NCBI RefSeq assembly: GCF_006494715.1
Contig: NZ_CP041151.1
Coordinates: 1,798,001 to 1,862,000 of the forward strand
DNA length: 64,000 nt
Direction: 5' to 3'
Source of the DNA: Shewanella sp. SNU WT4
GTDB taxonomy: Bacteria; Pseudomonadota; Gammaproteobacteria; Enterobacterales; Shewanellaceae
Shown: positions 25,369 to 35,168 of the stretch, in pieces
Position numbering within the stretch: position 1 is the stretch's first letter
Layout of the letters: each line of letters opens with the position of its first letter
Translations under genes and position numbers: made by a program
The notes under the pieces: model-generated
Seen by the model: the letters and a program-made list of their open reading frames with translations, nothing else
Told to the model about the DNA's origin: nothing
The model's database searches: none

Positions 25369-27441
25369 CTATTCAATGACCTGACGATAAGGTGGCAAGG
25401 AGTCTAGCAATGATTGACCGTAACGCTTAGTCACTAATCGTCTATCTAATATGGTAATACGACCATAGTCTTGCTCTTTACGCAATAAACGTCCGCAACT
25501 TTGAATTAATTTACGTGAAGCATCAGGAATTGTTAACTGCATGAAAGGGTTACCGCCGCGTAACTTAATATATTCAGCATGCGCCTGCTCAACCGGTGAG
25601 GTAGGTACTGAAAACGGTAACTTAGTAATAATCAGGTTAGTTAGATAATCCCCTGGTAAATCCAAACCTTCTGAAAAACTGCCGGTACCAAACAAAATAG
25701 ATACTTGGCCGTCATCACAACGTTTTTTATGTTGCTCCAGCAGCATTTGGCGTGAATCCGTGCCTTGGATTAACAAGTGCTTACCTAACTTAGGCTTAAC
25801 TAAGTCGGCCACTTTTTCCATTTGCCAATAAGAGGCAAATAGCACTAAAGTGGCGGTTTCATCTTCAACCAGTTGAATTATTTGCTGGGCTAATTCTTCG
25901 GTATAACTGTCTTCAGTCGGCTCAGTTTTCATCTTAGGTAAAAACAAGGTGGCATTGTTTTTATAATCAAAGGGCGATTCTAATGCCAAATAGCGACTGC
26001 CATCATTGAGCCCAAGACCCACTTGATGGGCAAAGTGGTCAAATTTATTTAAGGCGCGCAGTGTGGCTGAACATAACACCACGCCGGCAGCTTTTTCCCA
26101 CAACATACTATCAAGCATATAGCCAACTTCGATAGGGGAAGCGCACACTAAAAAATCACTTTGGCGGTTGTTGATGACTTCAATCCAGCGCGCCATAGGT
26201 GCGCCTTTAGGACTGTCTTCTTTGGCCATCATCTTCCATAACTTACTGATGTTTTCTAGGCGCTGAATAGTAAAACCAACATCGGTTTGCAAACTATCGG
26301 CCTGGGCTTTGGCAACGTCGCCATCTTTAATGGCTTCATTTAATAGGCTTTGCAGACGAGTAAAGTTCTTTAAGGTCGTGGCGCTGGCCTTGGCTAAATC
26401 ATTGGCATGGCTGGTTAATTGCTGCGGTAATTTACCATGCTCAAAGCGCCAGCGATTATCAAGATTGGCAAACATCTTAGGGTTCGCATCTAAGCTGGTG
26501 GCCAGTAAATTAAGCAGGCGAGCTAATTCACCCGCATCATCTTGTAATTGCTGCACTGGGCCATTGACTTGCGATGATTTAATCAAGTCTTGCAGTTTCT
26601 TACTGGTTTTTAAGGCTTTATCTAACCAGTCTATACTGCCTCGGACTGTGGCTTGGGCACTTGAAAAGTCACGAGCAACCGATGGTAAATGATGGGCTTC
26701 ATCAATCACATAATAAAGCTCGGCAGGATCTGGCAATATGATACCGCCCCCGAGTTCAAGATCAGCAAACAGCAAGCTGTGGTTAACGATTAATACATCC
26801 CATTGGTCCATATCTTCACGGGCCAGATGAAAAGGGCATTGCCTATGACTTGGGTGGCCACGTTGGCAAGAATGCTTATCACAAGATATCTGCTGCCATA
26901 AATAGTCAGGGATAGCTTGCGGCAAGGTATCTAGCTCACCATTCCAGCGTTTGGCGTGATAATCTTTAAGTAGAGATTGCAGCAATTCAACCTGACTATT
27001 GTCAGGTTTAGTTTGCCACAGGGGCATTTGATCGATATTGCTATCACCGCAAAGCAGTTCCAATTTCGCAAGGCACACATAACGCTGGCGGCCTTTGACT
27101 AGGCCATAACGAAAATCTAGCTGGGACACTTCTTTAAAAAATGGCAAGTCTTTATGCAGCAGCTGCTCTTGCAAAGCAACCGTTGCGGTGGCAATGCACA
27201 CTTTCTTCTTGGTATTTAGGGCTAACGGTATGGTCCCCAAAATATAGGATAATGACTTACCAATCCCGGTACCGGCCTCAACCACAATAATAGGGCGTTT
27301 TTGATCGTATTCGCCCACTAAAGTCTTGGCAATTTCTGCCACCATATAGTTCTGTTCCCGGCGCGGGCAAAAGTGAGGCATAGCCGAAGCAACAGCTTTG
27401 TAAATGGTGCGGATTTGGGTTTTAACGAGATCAGGAAGCAT
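25369..27441 (-). CDS. dinG: DinG-type ATP-dependent DNA helicase
   Basis: A 690-residue superfamily 2, XPD-like 5'-3' helicase that resolves R-loops and other structures at stalled forks. Walker A is EAGTGIGKS (residues 55-63) and the helicase motif II is IDEAHHLP. Four cysteines for an iron-sulfur cluster are present: one in RQRYVC and three in SCDKHSCQRGHPSHRQC. The C-terminal helicase motifs include LFASYWQMEKVADL, GTGSFSEGLDLPG and SCGRLLRKEQDYGRITILDRR. The ATG at 27441 is chosen over an upstream TTG. The gene ends beside priC and is divergent from polB. Confidence 0.92.
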   Translation of the reverse strand: MLPDLVKTQIRTIYKAVASAMPHFCPRREQNYMVAEIAKTLVGEYDQKRPIIVVEAGTGIGKSLSYILGTIPLALNTKKKVCIATATVALQEQLLHKDLPFFKEVSQLDFRYGLVKGRQRYVCLAKLELLCGDSNIDQMPLWQTKPDNSQVELLQSLLKDYHAKRWNGELDTLPQAIPDYLWQQISCDKHSCQRGHPSHRQCPFHLAREDMDQWDVLIVNHSLLFADLELGGGIILPDPAELYYVIDEAHHLPSVARDFSSAQATVRGSIDWLDKALKTSKKLQDLIKSSQVNGPVQQLQDDAGELARLLNLLATSLDANPKMFANLDNRWRFEHGKLPQQLTSHANDLAKASATTLKNFTRLQSLLNEAIKDGDVAKAQADSLQTDVGFTIQRLENISKLWKMMAKEDSPKGAPMARWIEVINNRQSDFLVCASPIEVGYMLDSMLWEKAAGVVLCSATLRALNKFDHFAHQVGLGLNDGSRYLALESPFDYKNNATLFLPKMKTEPTEDSYTEELAQQIIQLVEDETATLVLFASYWQMEKVADLVKPKLGKHLLIQGTDSRQMLLEQHKKRCDDGQVSILFGTGSFSEGLDLPGDYLTNLIITKLPFSVPTSPVEQAHAEYIKLRGGNPFMQLTIPDASRKLIQSCGRLLRKEQDYGRITILDRRLVTKRYGQSLLDSLPPYRQVIE

Positions 27442-27613
27442 GGCCGCAATCGTTAGCAAAATGGCTGTACATAATATCAGTATTTGGCGGTCGGTGAAAC
27501 TAGCGCAAGCAATGTGAAGCGAATGCCTGAACTAATGCTCAAGCAATGCCAGAGTGCAGCCCAGCCTAATTCGGTGTAGCCTATTCATCCTTAAACCTTT
27601 ATTGGATATTTGC

Positions 27614-30142
27614 GTGTCATTGTCAGTACTCACGACTATTTCAGGTCGGATTTTAAGCCGTCACTGGCAAGTTTCCTCAGGCCAAGCGTGGGCTGAATAT
27701 TTTATCGCCACCCCAAATGGCACTGTGCTGGCCAAAATGGCAGAACAATGGCCTACCTGTTTTTGCCTGCAGCAAGATGAAGCGCGAATTCGCCAATTGC
27801 GAACCGATATTCGTGTGAGTCGCCCCGTCACTCAGACTAACTTTGCGAGGCAGGCATTAACTTTGCTGCAGCTGCCCTCGATGGCGGCTATGGGGCAATT
27901 GTATAAGCAAGGCTTAGATCTCGGTTTACCTATTTACGAGAGTCAATTTAGGCCGGAGCAACGCTTTTTAATGGAGCGCCATATTCATCTTGATATTGAA
28001 TGCCGTGGTCAGTGGCGTGGCGATGATAATGGCGTGCCTATATTTGAGATAACTCAGGCAAGACCCGCCTTAGCCCTAGCTGCGCGCAAGTTAAAGTTAG
28101 TGTCATTAGATATTGAATGCGCCCCTTCTGGAGTGCTTTACTCCATAGGGCTTTACAGCGGCAGTGATAAACGGGTGCTAATGGTTAACAGTCACGGCGC
28201 TAATAATAACGCCAATTCTGGTAATGACACTCAATCCACTCGGCAGAGACTTGAAGGCGATTGCGAGTTTGAACTTGAGTATGTTAATGATGAGCGTCAG
28301 TTACTGCTTAAGTTAATGGATTGGTTTATCGAGCAAGATCCTGATGTCTTAATCGGCTGGTCTGTGGTCAATTTTGACTTGGCGTTATTGCATCAACGCG
28401 CGCAGGGCTATCAGTTACCTTTATTGCTGGGGCGGGCAGGGCGGGCGTTAAGCTGGAAAGTTAAAGATGTGCATCGCAGTGACACCCTTATCATTCCAGG
28501 GCGAGTGGTGCTTGATGGTATTGAATGGTTAAAGGCAGCCTTTTATCAGTTTGAACGCTATTCCCTCGAGTTTGTCGCACAACAACTATTTTCAAGCGGT
28601 AAGCTGATTGATACTACTAAAAATAAAGTCGAACAAATCACTCATTTATTTAATCTTGATAAACCGGCACTGGCGCAATATAACCTGCAAGATTGCAGCT
28701 TAGTGTGGCGAATTTTTGAAAGTAAGGAGTTGCTGGCTTTTGCCCTTGAGCGCGCAGGTATGACAGGGCTGGAACTCGGCCGCGTTGGTGCATCTGTCGC
28801 GGCCTTTATGCACTTATATTTACCGCATTTGCATAGGCATGGTTATGTGGCGCCCATAGGTAATGAAGTGTTACAAGCCGATAGCCCAGGTGGCTATGTA
28901 ATGCAATCGCTGCCGGGGTTATATCAAGACATAGTCGTGCTGGATTTTAAGAGCCTCTACCCTTCAATTATTCGCACATTTGTTATTGACCCCAAAGGAT
29001 TAGTGGAAGGCTTGCACCAAAAAAGTGAGCATGAGCGGCGCACTAGCACTGAAGATAGCACAGACTTTAGCACGCAAATTAGTACTGAAATTAGTACTAG
29101 CCAAGGTTATCGCACAAAGACTCACGAGAATGACCATTGCCATGATAATCAACTCGTACCAGGTTTTTTAGGGGCATGGTTTAGTCGGGAGCAACCGATA
29201 TTACCTAGCATAGTGGCGCGTTTAAGTGAGGCGCGGGAGCAAGCAAAACTCGAAGGTAATCAGGCATTATCGCAAGCGATTAAGATTATTATGAATTCAC
29301 TTTATGGCGTTCTAGGTAGCCAATCTTGCGTGTTTCACGATCCCAAACTTGCTAGCTCAATCACCTTGCGTGGCCATGAAATCATGCAGTTAACTCGAGA
29401 TTGGATTGAAGCGCGCGGTTTCAAGGTAATTTATGGCGATACCGATTCTACATTTGTGCATTTAGCAGGGGTGGATGATGTCAACGCGACTGCGCAGCAA
29501 TTAGTGACTGAGATTAATCAAGCGTGGCAACAAAAGCTTGCCAGTGAACTTGGTATTAACAGTTATCTGGAGCTGGAGTTTGATGCTCATTATCACGCGT
29601 TTGTGATGCCAACCCTGCGTGATTCTGAGGTGGGTAGTAAAAAGCGCTATGTCGGCGCGAGCTTACATGATGGCCACTGGCAATTGACTTTTAAAGGCAT
29701 GGAGCAAGTGCGCAGTGACTGGACCGTATTTGCCAAAGAAGTACAGTATCAATTGTATTTACTGTTATTTCAGGGCCTTGATGTTAAATCCTACCTAAAG
29801 CAAGTCATTCAAGATGTTAATGCCGGCCGTTATGATGACAAGTTAGTCTTCACTAAACGGCTGCGGCGCGATCTCAATCATTATCGCGCTACCGCCAGTC
29901 CTCATGTAAAAGCTGCACGTTTAGCGTGGGAGCGCAGTGGCGATAGTCGTTTTAGTCATCTAGGCACCAGCATTACTTATGTCATGACGCAAGCGGGCGC
30001 AGAGCCTGTCGATTATCAATACAGCGCTCTGGATTATGGCTATTACATCGATAAACAATTAAAAGCGATTGCTGATCCGGTACTTTCGATAATGAAATTA
30101 GATTTCGAAAGTATCACCAGCCAACAACTTAAGTTAATTTAG
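27614..30142 (+). CDS. polB: DNA polymerase II (family B) with a Ser/Thr-rich insertion
   Basis: An 842-residue family B polymerase used in translesion and fork-restart synthesis. Exonuclease motifs are SLDIEC (Exo I), WSVVNFDL (Exo II) and YNLQDCSLV (Exo III). Polymerase motif A is LDFKSLYPSIIRT, motif B KIIMNSLYGVLG and motif C YGDTDSTFV; all catalytic Asp residues are present. The likely start is the GTG at 27614, giving MSLSVLTTISGRILSRHW, which aligns with the E. coli N-terminus; the frame is open upstream. Residues 468-513 (29015-29152) are an extra stretch rich in Ser-Thr pairs, where E. coli has only about 11 residues. Confidence 0.93.
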   Translation: MSLSVLTTISGRILSRHWQVSSGQAWAEYFIATPNGTVLAKMAEQWPTCFCLQQDEARIRQLRTDIRVSRPVTQTNFARQALTLLQLPSMAAMGQLYKQGLDLGLPIYESQFRPEQRFLMERHIHLDIECRGQWRGDDNGVPIFEITQARPALALAARKLKLVSLDIECAPSGVLYSIGLYSGSDKRVLMVNSHGANNNANSGNDTQSTRQRLEGDCEFELEYVNDERQLLLKLMDWFIEQDPDVLIGWSVVNFDLALLHQRAQGYQLPLLLGRAGRALSWKVKDVHRSDTLIIPGRVVLDGIEWLKAAFYQFERYSLEFVAQQLFSSGKLIDTTKNKVEQITHLFNLDKPALAQYNLQDCSLVWRIFESKELLAFALERAGMTGLELGRVGASVAAFMHLYLPHLHRHGYVAPIGNEVLQADSPGGYVMQSLPGLYQDIVVLDFKSLYPSIIRTFVIDPKGLVEGLHQKSEHERRTSTEDSTDFSTQISTEISTSQGYRTKTHENDHCHDNQLVPGFLGAWFSREQPILPSIVARLSEAREQAKLEGNQALSQAIKIIMNSLYGVLGSQSCVFHDPKLASSITLRGHEIMQLTRDWIEARGFKVIYGDTDSTFVHLAGVDDVNATAQQLVTEINQAWQQKLASELGINSYLELEFDAHYHAFVMPTLRDSEVGSKKRYVGASLHDGHWQLTFKGMEQVRSDWTVFAKEVQYQLYLLLFQGLDVKSYLKQVIQDVNAGRYDDKLVFTKRLRRDLNHYRATASPHVKAARLAWERSGDSRFSHLGTSITYVMTQAGAEPVDYQYSALDYGYYIDKQLKAIADPVLSIMKLDFESITSQQLKLI

Positions 30143-30193
30143 CTGGCGTTAATGTTTGGTTGTTTGGCTTTGGTGGTTAATTGCGGGTATTAT

Positions 30194-30216
30194 CTTTGTT
30201 AAGTCAAAGTGTTTTT
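30194..30216 (+). terminator. Possible terminator of polB
   Basis: CTTTG pairs with CAAAG around TTAAGT and is followed by TGTTTTT. The stem is only 5 bp, so this is weak. Confidence 0.35.
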
Positions 30217-30365
30217 GGCATAAAAGTGATAACTTGCGCATATTTCTGGATAGTTCATCTTTGAGTGACTACTAATGTTTTGTTAATCTCGCTGCAACAA
30301 GGAAAGTTATAAAGCAACGGAATGGGGATGACAAATTGAAAACAACAAAGGTTAGGTTTACTCAA

Positions 30366-31562
30366 ATGAAAAAGACACTCGTAGCAAGTGCATTGGCCGC
30401 CATTATCGCCGCGCCAGCAGTATATGCAGTAGAAGTTTATCACGACGACACCAATTCTTTAACCGTTGGCGGCATCGCTGACGTTCGTGTCGTAAGCAGC
30501 CATGGCGAAACTGACATGGTTCCTGGCTGGTCACGTATATTTTTCACCTCTAAGCATCAGTTGAATGATGGTTGGAGCGCATTCAGTAATTTCGAGTGGT
30601 CTGTTAACCCATTTGGGAACACTAAAGTTAATGTTAATACTAACGGTCAGTTTTCAGATTCTAAGGCCAACTTCCTTGGTAACCGTTTAGGTTATGTTGG
30701 CCTAGGCCATGACCAATATGGTCAATTAAGCTTTGGTAAGCAGTGGAGCGTATGGTACGACCTTTCAGGCGGCACCAACAATGCTATCGGTTTCGATGGT
30801 AACGCATCAGGCACTTATACCTATAACAAATCAGACGGTTCTTTCAACGGTACTGGTCGTCCTGACAAAGCCATTCAATACCGCAATGCCTTTGGCGACT
30901 TTAGCTTTGGCCTGCAGTTCCAGCTGCAGCAAAATGAAGTTAAAGTTGAAGATATCTTAGATGGTAATGCGGGTCCTAAGGCTGCTTTTGCCCGAGCTAC
31001 TCCAAATATTACTGTTGAATACCAGAATACCTATGGTTTCTCTGCCACTTATGCTGTTACCGATAAGCTGAACTTAATCGCTGCCGCTAACACCGGTGAG
31101 CTGACCATTACCGAAGATGGTATTCAGCGTGATGAAACTGATTACATTTATGGCGTAGGTATGACTTACGGTAGCATGAATGACGGTCTGTATTTAGCGG
31201 CTAACGTTAACAAAAACCAAAACCACGACACAGATAACGCCGGCCGTTTACTGCCAGAATCTGTAGGTGTTGAAACGTTTGCTAGCTACACCTTTGCAAA
31301 TAAGGTACGCCCAATCATCTCTTACAACATCTTAGATGCTGGCGATGAATATGCTGAGACTTATGATAAATACGGTACTAATGATGAGTTCAAGCGTGAA
31401 ACTCTGATTGTTGGTGTGCATTACTTATGGACTCCGCAGTTGACTGTATACACTGAAGGTCGTTTTGATTTCAGTGACTTCAACATCAATGGTCCTTTAG
31501 CTGGTAAAGCTGCTGATGGCGAAGGTGATGCTTTCGTTGTTGGTATGGCATATAAGTTTTAA
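30366..31562 (+). CDS. Outer-membrane porin (Gram-negative general porin family)
   Basis: A 398-residue beta-barrel porin that forms trimeric diffusion channels. The start MKKTLVASALAAIIAAPAVYA is a clean signal peptide with cleavage after VYA, so the TTG ten codons upstream is rejected. The mature protein begins VEVYHDDTNSLTVGG. Alternating strands such as GYVGLGHDQYGQLSFGKQWSVWYD are typical of the family. It ends in FVVGMAYKF; a terminal Phe is the outer-membrane assembly signal. It is monocistronic with a strong terminator. Ion or solute preference cannot be told. Confidence 0.92.
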   Translation: MKKTLVASALAAIIAAPAVYAVEVYHDDTNSLTVGGIADVRVVSSHGETDMVPGWSRIFFTSKHQLNDGWSAFSNFEWSVNPFGNTKVNVNTNGQFSDSKANFLGNRLGYVGLGHDQYGQLSFGKQWSVWYDLSGGTNNAIGFDGNASGTYTYNKSDGSFNGTGRPDKAIQYRNAFGDFSFGLQFQLQQNEVKVEDILDGNAGPKAAFARATPNITVEYQNTYGFSATYAVTDKLNLIAAANTGELTITEDGIQRDETDYIYGVGMTYGSMNDGLYLAANVNKNQNHDTDNAGRLLPESVGVETFASYTFANKVRPIISYNILDAGDEYAETYDKYGTNDEFKRETLIVGVHYLWTPQLTVYTEGRFDFSDFNINGPLAGKAADGEGDAFVVGMAYKF

Positions 31563-31973
31563 TTAACAATATATCAAAGTAACAGCTTGTTACTTGTGTA
31601 AATATATTGTGATATTGAGAATAGAAATGGATTGATTAATTTCAATCCATTTTTTTGTTTAAATTTAAATAGCGTATTACCACTCCTCATTTCTTAGTAT
31701 TTGAAGTTTTCATCTGCGATATGATCAATTATCAAATTTATACCCTCTCATCGCCATTGTTGCGCCATTGTTAAGCAAAGTGTTGATTTAGCGCTAAAAA
31801 CGATATGTTAATGTTGTGATAAATTAGTGCTAAATATTCTCGCAAGGATGTTGTTATTTGTTATTGGTTGTGTTTTTATTGCGCCAAATAGGTGGCTTAC
31901 TGAAGTTACCTGTTTATCGCAGTGAACTTTATTAATACGAAAACATAATTAAAAATCCAGGGAGTAATGAGTA
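31563..31973. other. Intergenic region before the first TonB-dependent receptor
   Basis: Apart from the porin terminator this AT-rich stretch of about 410 bases shows no gene. It should hold the receptor promoter. CAGGGAG lies 12-18 bases before the ATG. I found no Fur-like or other recognisable operator. Confidence 0.5.
31625..31657 (+). terminator. Terminator of the porin gene
   Basis: AATGGATTGA (31626-31635) pairs with TCAATCCATT (31642-31651), followed by TTTTTGTTT. Confidence 0.9.
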
Positions 31974-34724
31974 ATGGATAACAACACACTGACAACGGCT
32001 ATTCGCGTTGCCTTAATTAGCGGCGCCGCCACCGCAGCATTTAGTACCCCAACATTTGCGGCTGAAGCTAAACAAGATAAAGTTGAACGAATTGAAGTGA
32101 CAGGCTCGCGTATTCAACGCACCGATATGGAAACTGCGACCCCAGTAACCATTTTTAGCGCTGCAGATATCGATAAAACGGGTTTTGCAACTGTGGCTGA
32201 ATTCTTACGTACTACAGCATCATCCGGTGGTTTTAACGAATCATCAACATTAAGCCAAGCCGCTGGTGCCTCGTCTGTTGGCCTGCGTGGTTTTTCCCCT
32301 GACTACACCTTGATATTATTGAATGGTCGCCGTCTGCCGAAAAACTCTGCCGGCGGAATATTTACCGACGTTAACCAATTACCTATTGCTGCGGTAGCGC
32401 GTATTGAAGTGTTACCTGATGGTGCCTCTGCCATTTACGGTTCTGATGCGGTAGCTGGCGTTATTAACATTATTACTAAAACTGATTTTGACGGTTTAGA
32501 TGTCTCAGCTCGCTATGGCGCAGCGCTTGAACATATGGACGCCGATGAATCTAATTTCTCGCTGGTGACTGGCGCGTCTAACGATAAGACTAACGTGTTA
32601 TTTGCCGCTGAATATTTTGAGCGTAAACCAATAGAAGCCACAGATCGCGAGTTTGGTAGTACGGCTAATATCGAAGGTCATGAAGGCGGTGATGGTCAAT
32701 CAACTTGGGGCATTCCTGGTTTTACTCAGATTGGTGGTAAAAAAGGTACTGTTTCAGCAACACAAGGCACTAAGCCTTGGTCTGATTGTCCTCCTGAGAA
32801 TATTTTAAGTAGTGGTCGCTGCGCTTATGACTTCGCCCCTTTATATCAAATTCAACCAGCATCAGACAGACAGTCCATATTTACCGCGATTAATCATGAG
32901 TTTAATGCTGACTTAAAACTTGATGGTCAATTCCGTTATTCTCGTGCATATACGCTCACTTCAAATGCGCCATCACCAGGTGCCGTTGATGTCACTAGCA
33001 GCCCGTACTTATATGATTTCTTGTTGAACGATCGCTATAAAGATGATCAAGTGACAGGTCAAAAAGTTATCGAAGAACTGAAGGCGGGTAATGCTTTTGT
33101 TAGGGTCGGTCGCCGTTATGTCGATTTCCCTAATCGTGAGAAGGATAATACTAACGAAACGTTTGAATCTGTGGTGGGTTTAAATTACAACCTAGACGAT
33201 AACTGGAACTTAGATTACGACTTAGGTTTTTCTCGTTTGACTAACCGTCAAATTGGCTCAGCGGGTCAACTCTTAATTGAAGGTGTGGAAGAGGCATTTG
33301 CTTCTGGCGCGCTAAATCCTTTCATTATCAACGACTGTTCATCAGCGCAGTTATCTGAAACTTGTAAAGATTTGCAAGCATCGATTCACCGCACCGGTGA
33401 GTTTAAGATGGCTTTCTCCTCATTAGTGCTTGCAGGTACTACGCCTATCACTTTGTGGGGCGGTGATGTTGGCTTGGCGACAGGTCTTGATTATCGCAAA
33501 GAAGAATACTCAGATCGCTCAGATCCCGCATCAGTTGCCGGTCAAGTGATTGGTGGCGCTGGATCAAACGGTGGCGGTAGCGCGACTAACAATGCTGGCT
33601 TCATTGAAGTTTCATTGCCTGTGATTGAAAATGTTGAAGTCAACTTAGCCGCTCGTTACGACATGGCTGATTGGGAAGTGAATGATGACAGTAAGGCGAC
33701 TTACTCAGCCAAAATTGCTTATACCCCGATTGAAGACTTATTGCTGCGTGCCAGTTATGGCACAGGCTTTAAAGCACCAAGTTTAGATAGCTTATATTTG
33801 AACGAATCATCAGGTGTGACTTTCGCGATTGATACCAAGCTGTGTAAAGCTGCTGGTAATAATCCTGCGAGTGCTGATTGTAAGCGATTAGAGCTTAATT
33901 CTAAATCTGGCGGAAACGTCAATTTAGAATCTGAAACTTCAACTTCTTATAACGTTGGCAGCGTTTATCAGTTCACTGATGATTTATCATTCTCAGTCGA
34001 TTACTGGTCATTATCGGTGGATAACATAGTCGGCAGTTTAAGCATGCAGGAAATTCTGGATGCCGAAGCTGTGGGTGAATTAACGGATTTAGTGATTCGT
34101 AACGCGCAGGGTCGTTTAGATGACACGGCTCGTACTGGTTATGTACGTACTAACTTACAAAACCTTACCGAGAAGAGTGCAACTGGTTTAACTTACGACC
34201 TGCAATACGCTGGTGATTTCTCATTTGGTGGCTTGAGTGCGGTATTACGCGCTGAGCAGTACTTATCGTATGAGACTCAGTCTTCAGCAGTTCAGCCTCT
34301 GTGTGATTGGGCCGAAGATGATGCCATGGAAAAATGGCGTTTAAATGGTAATGTCACTTATACCGCTGGTGATATGGCGACCACGTTAAATGCGCGTTGG
34401 TTACAAGGATACGATCAATATCAAAAACGCAATACTGGTAATAAATCGTGCCAGTTAGTGGGTTGGTATGATGTCGGTACTGAAGTCGATGCCAACGGTG
34501 ATTTGACCGATATTGGCAGAGCTCAGCACGTAGCTAGTTACGTTCAATTTGACTTAACCAGTGTTTACAATATTGATAACCACAATAAAGTCACCATGGG
34601 TATTCGTAACTTACTCGACCGTCAACCATCATTCAGTGACCCATACAGCTGGCCATTCTATGAGCAAGGTTCATACGACAACATAGGTCGTTTTGCTTAC
34701 CTGCAGTATGACGTTAGCTTCTAA
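31974..34724 (+). CDS. TonB-dependent outer-membrane receptor, first of a tandem pair
   Basis: A 916-residue receptor. A signal peptide (to about residue 29, ending TFAA) is followed by a TonB-box-like segment (KVERIEVTGSRIQRTDME). The plug domain has TPVTIFSAADIDKTGFATV, LRGFSPDYTLILLNGRRLP, VNQLPIAAVARIEVLPDGAS and YGSDAVAGVINIITK. The 22-strand barrel includes LLLRASYGTGFKAPSLDSLY and ends in LQYDVSF. Receptors with RIEVLPDGAS are usually oligosaccharide, peptide or amino-acid class rather than classic siderophore receptors, but the ligand is not shown. A paralogue follows in tandem and a TonB2-type operon lies just downstream. Confidence 0.93.
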   Translation: MDNNTLTTAIRVALISGAATAAFSTPTFAAEAKQDKVERIEVTGSRIQRTDMETATPVTIFSAADIDKTGFATVAEFLRTTASSGGFNESSTLSQAAGASSVGLRGFSPDYTLILLNGRRLPKNSAGGIFTDVNQLPIAAVARIEVLPDGASAIYGSDAVAGVINIITKTDFDGLDVSARYGAALEHMDADESNFSLVTGASNDKTNVLFAAEYFERKPIEATDREFGSTANIEGHEGGDGQSTWGIPGFTQIGGKKGTVSATQGTKPWSDCPPENILSSGRCAYDFAPLYQIQPASDRQSIFTAINHEFNADLKLDGQFRYSRAYTLTSNAPSPGAVDVTSSPYLYDFLLNDRYKDDQVTGQKVIEELKAGNAFVRVGRRYVDFPNREKDNTNETFESVVGLNYNLDDNWNLDYDLGFSRLTNRQIGSAGQLLIEGVEEAFASGALNPFIINDCSSAQLSETCKDLQASIHRTGEFKMAFSSLVLAGTTPITLWGGDVGLATGLDYRKEEYSDRSDPASVAGQVIGGAGSNGGGSATNNAGFIEVSLPVIENVEVNLAARYDMADWEVNDDSKATYSAKIAYTPIEDLLLRASYGTGFKAPSLDSLYLNESSGVTFAIDTKLCKAAGNNPASADCKRLELNSKSGGNVNLESETSTSYNVGSVYQFTDDLSFSVDYWSLSVDNIVGSLSMQEILDAEAVGELTDLVIRNAQGRLDDTARTGYVRTNLQNLTEKSATGLTYDLQYAGDFSFGGLSAVLRAEQYLSYETQSSAVQPLCDWAEDDAMEKWRLNGNVTYTAGDMATTLNARWLQGYDQYQKRNTGNKSCQLVGWYDVGTEVDANGDLTDIGRAQHVASYVQFDLTSVYNIDNHNKVTMGIRNLLDRQPSFSDPYSWPFYEQGSYDNIGRFAYLQYDVSF

Positions 34725-34747
34725 TTGAAATAATCATTTAGTGCAGT

Positions 34748-34770
34748 AGGCCTCTTCGGAGGCCTTTTTT
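34748..34770 (+). terminator. Terminator of the first receptor gene
   Basis: AGGCCTC (34748-34754) pairs with GAGGCCT (34759-34765) around a TTCG tetraloop and is followed by TTTTT. Confidence 0.93.
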
Positions 34771-35091
34771 GATCAAGTCATATCAAACCAATCCAACCCC
34801 CGGCCTTTGTTACATGTATAGAGAATCATTGTATATTTATGAATATATTTCGTTGTTATTTGCTGAAATCATTCAATACACTCATTACTCACTGTTTCTA
34901 GTTAAATTGCATTAAATCAATTGCTTATGCATTTGTGCTGGTCATTGTTAGATTGAGAATTAGATGTAACCCCTAAGAATTCGACTTTGAATGCAAAAAA
35001 AGTGAATTAAAAATCGCCACATCACTTGGTGACATTTGTTATGTCGTTGTTGCGAGTTGGTTTATTTTGTGTTTCTATGAGTGTGGGTAGT

Positions 35092-35115
35092 ACACATTTG
35101 ATGGTGTAAATGTGT
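35092..35115. promoter_or_regulatory. Inverted repeat upstream of the second receptor
   Basis: ACACATTT (35092-35099) and AAATGTGT (35108-35115) are exact complements with an 8-base spacer. The spacing suits a dimeric regulator. No known regulator consensus was recognised. Confidence 0.45.
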
Positions 35116-35168
35116 CACCAACTCAAACAGGGTTGGCAAATAACAAGAGATGACTGGGAGAAAGACTA

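Larger units (their letters stand above)
34725..35168. other. Intergenic region between the two receptor genes
   Basis: It holds the terminator of the first receptor and an AT-rich leader. A perfect inverted repeat is at 35092-35115, about 55 bases before the second receptor's ATG. No gene is seen. Confidence 0.55.

Noticed and set aside
31740..31973. Fur box upstream of the first TonB-dependent receptor
   Set aside because: No GATAATGATAATCATTATC-like run was found here or before the second receptor.
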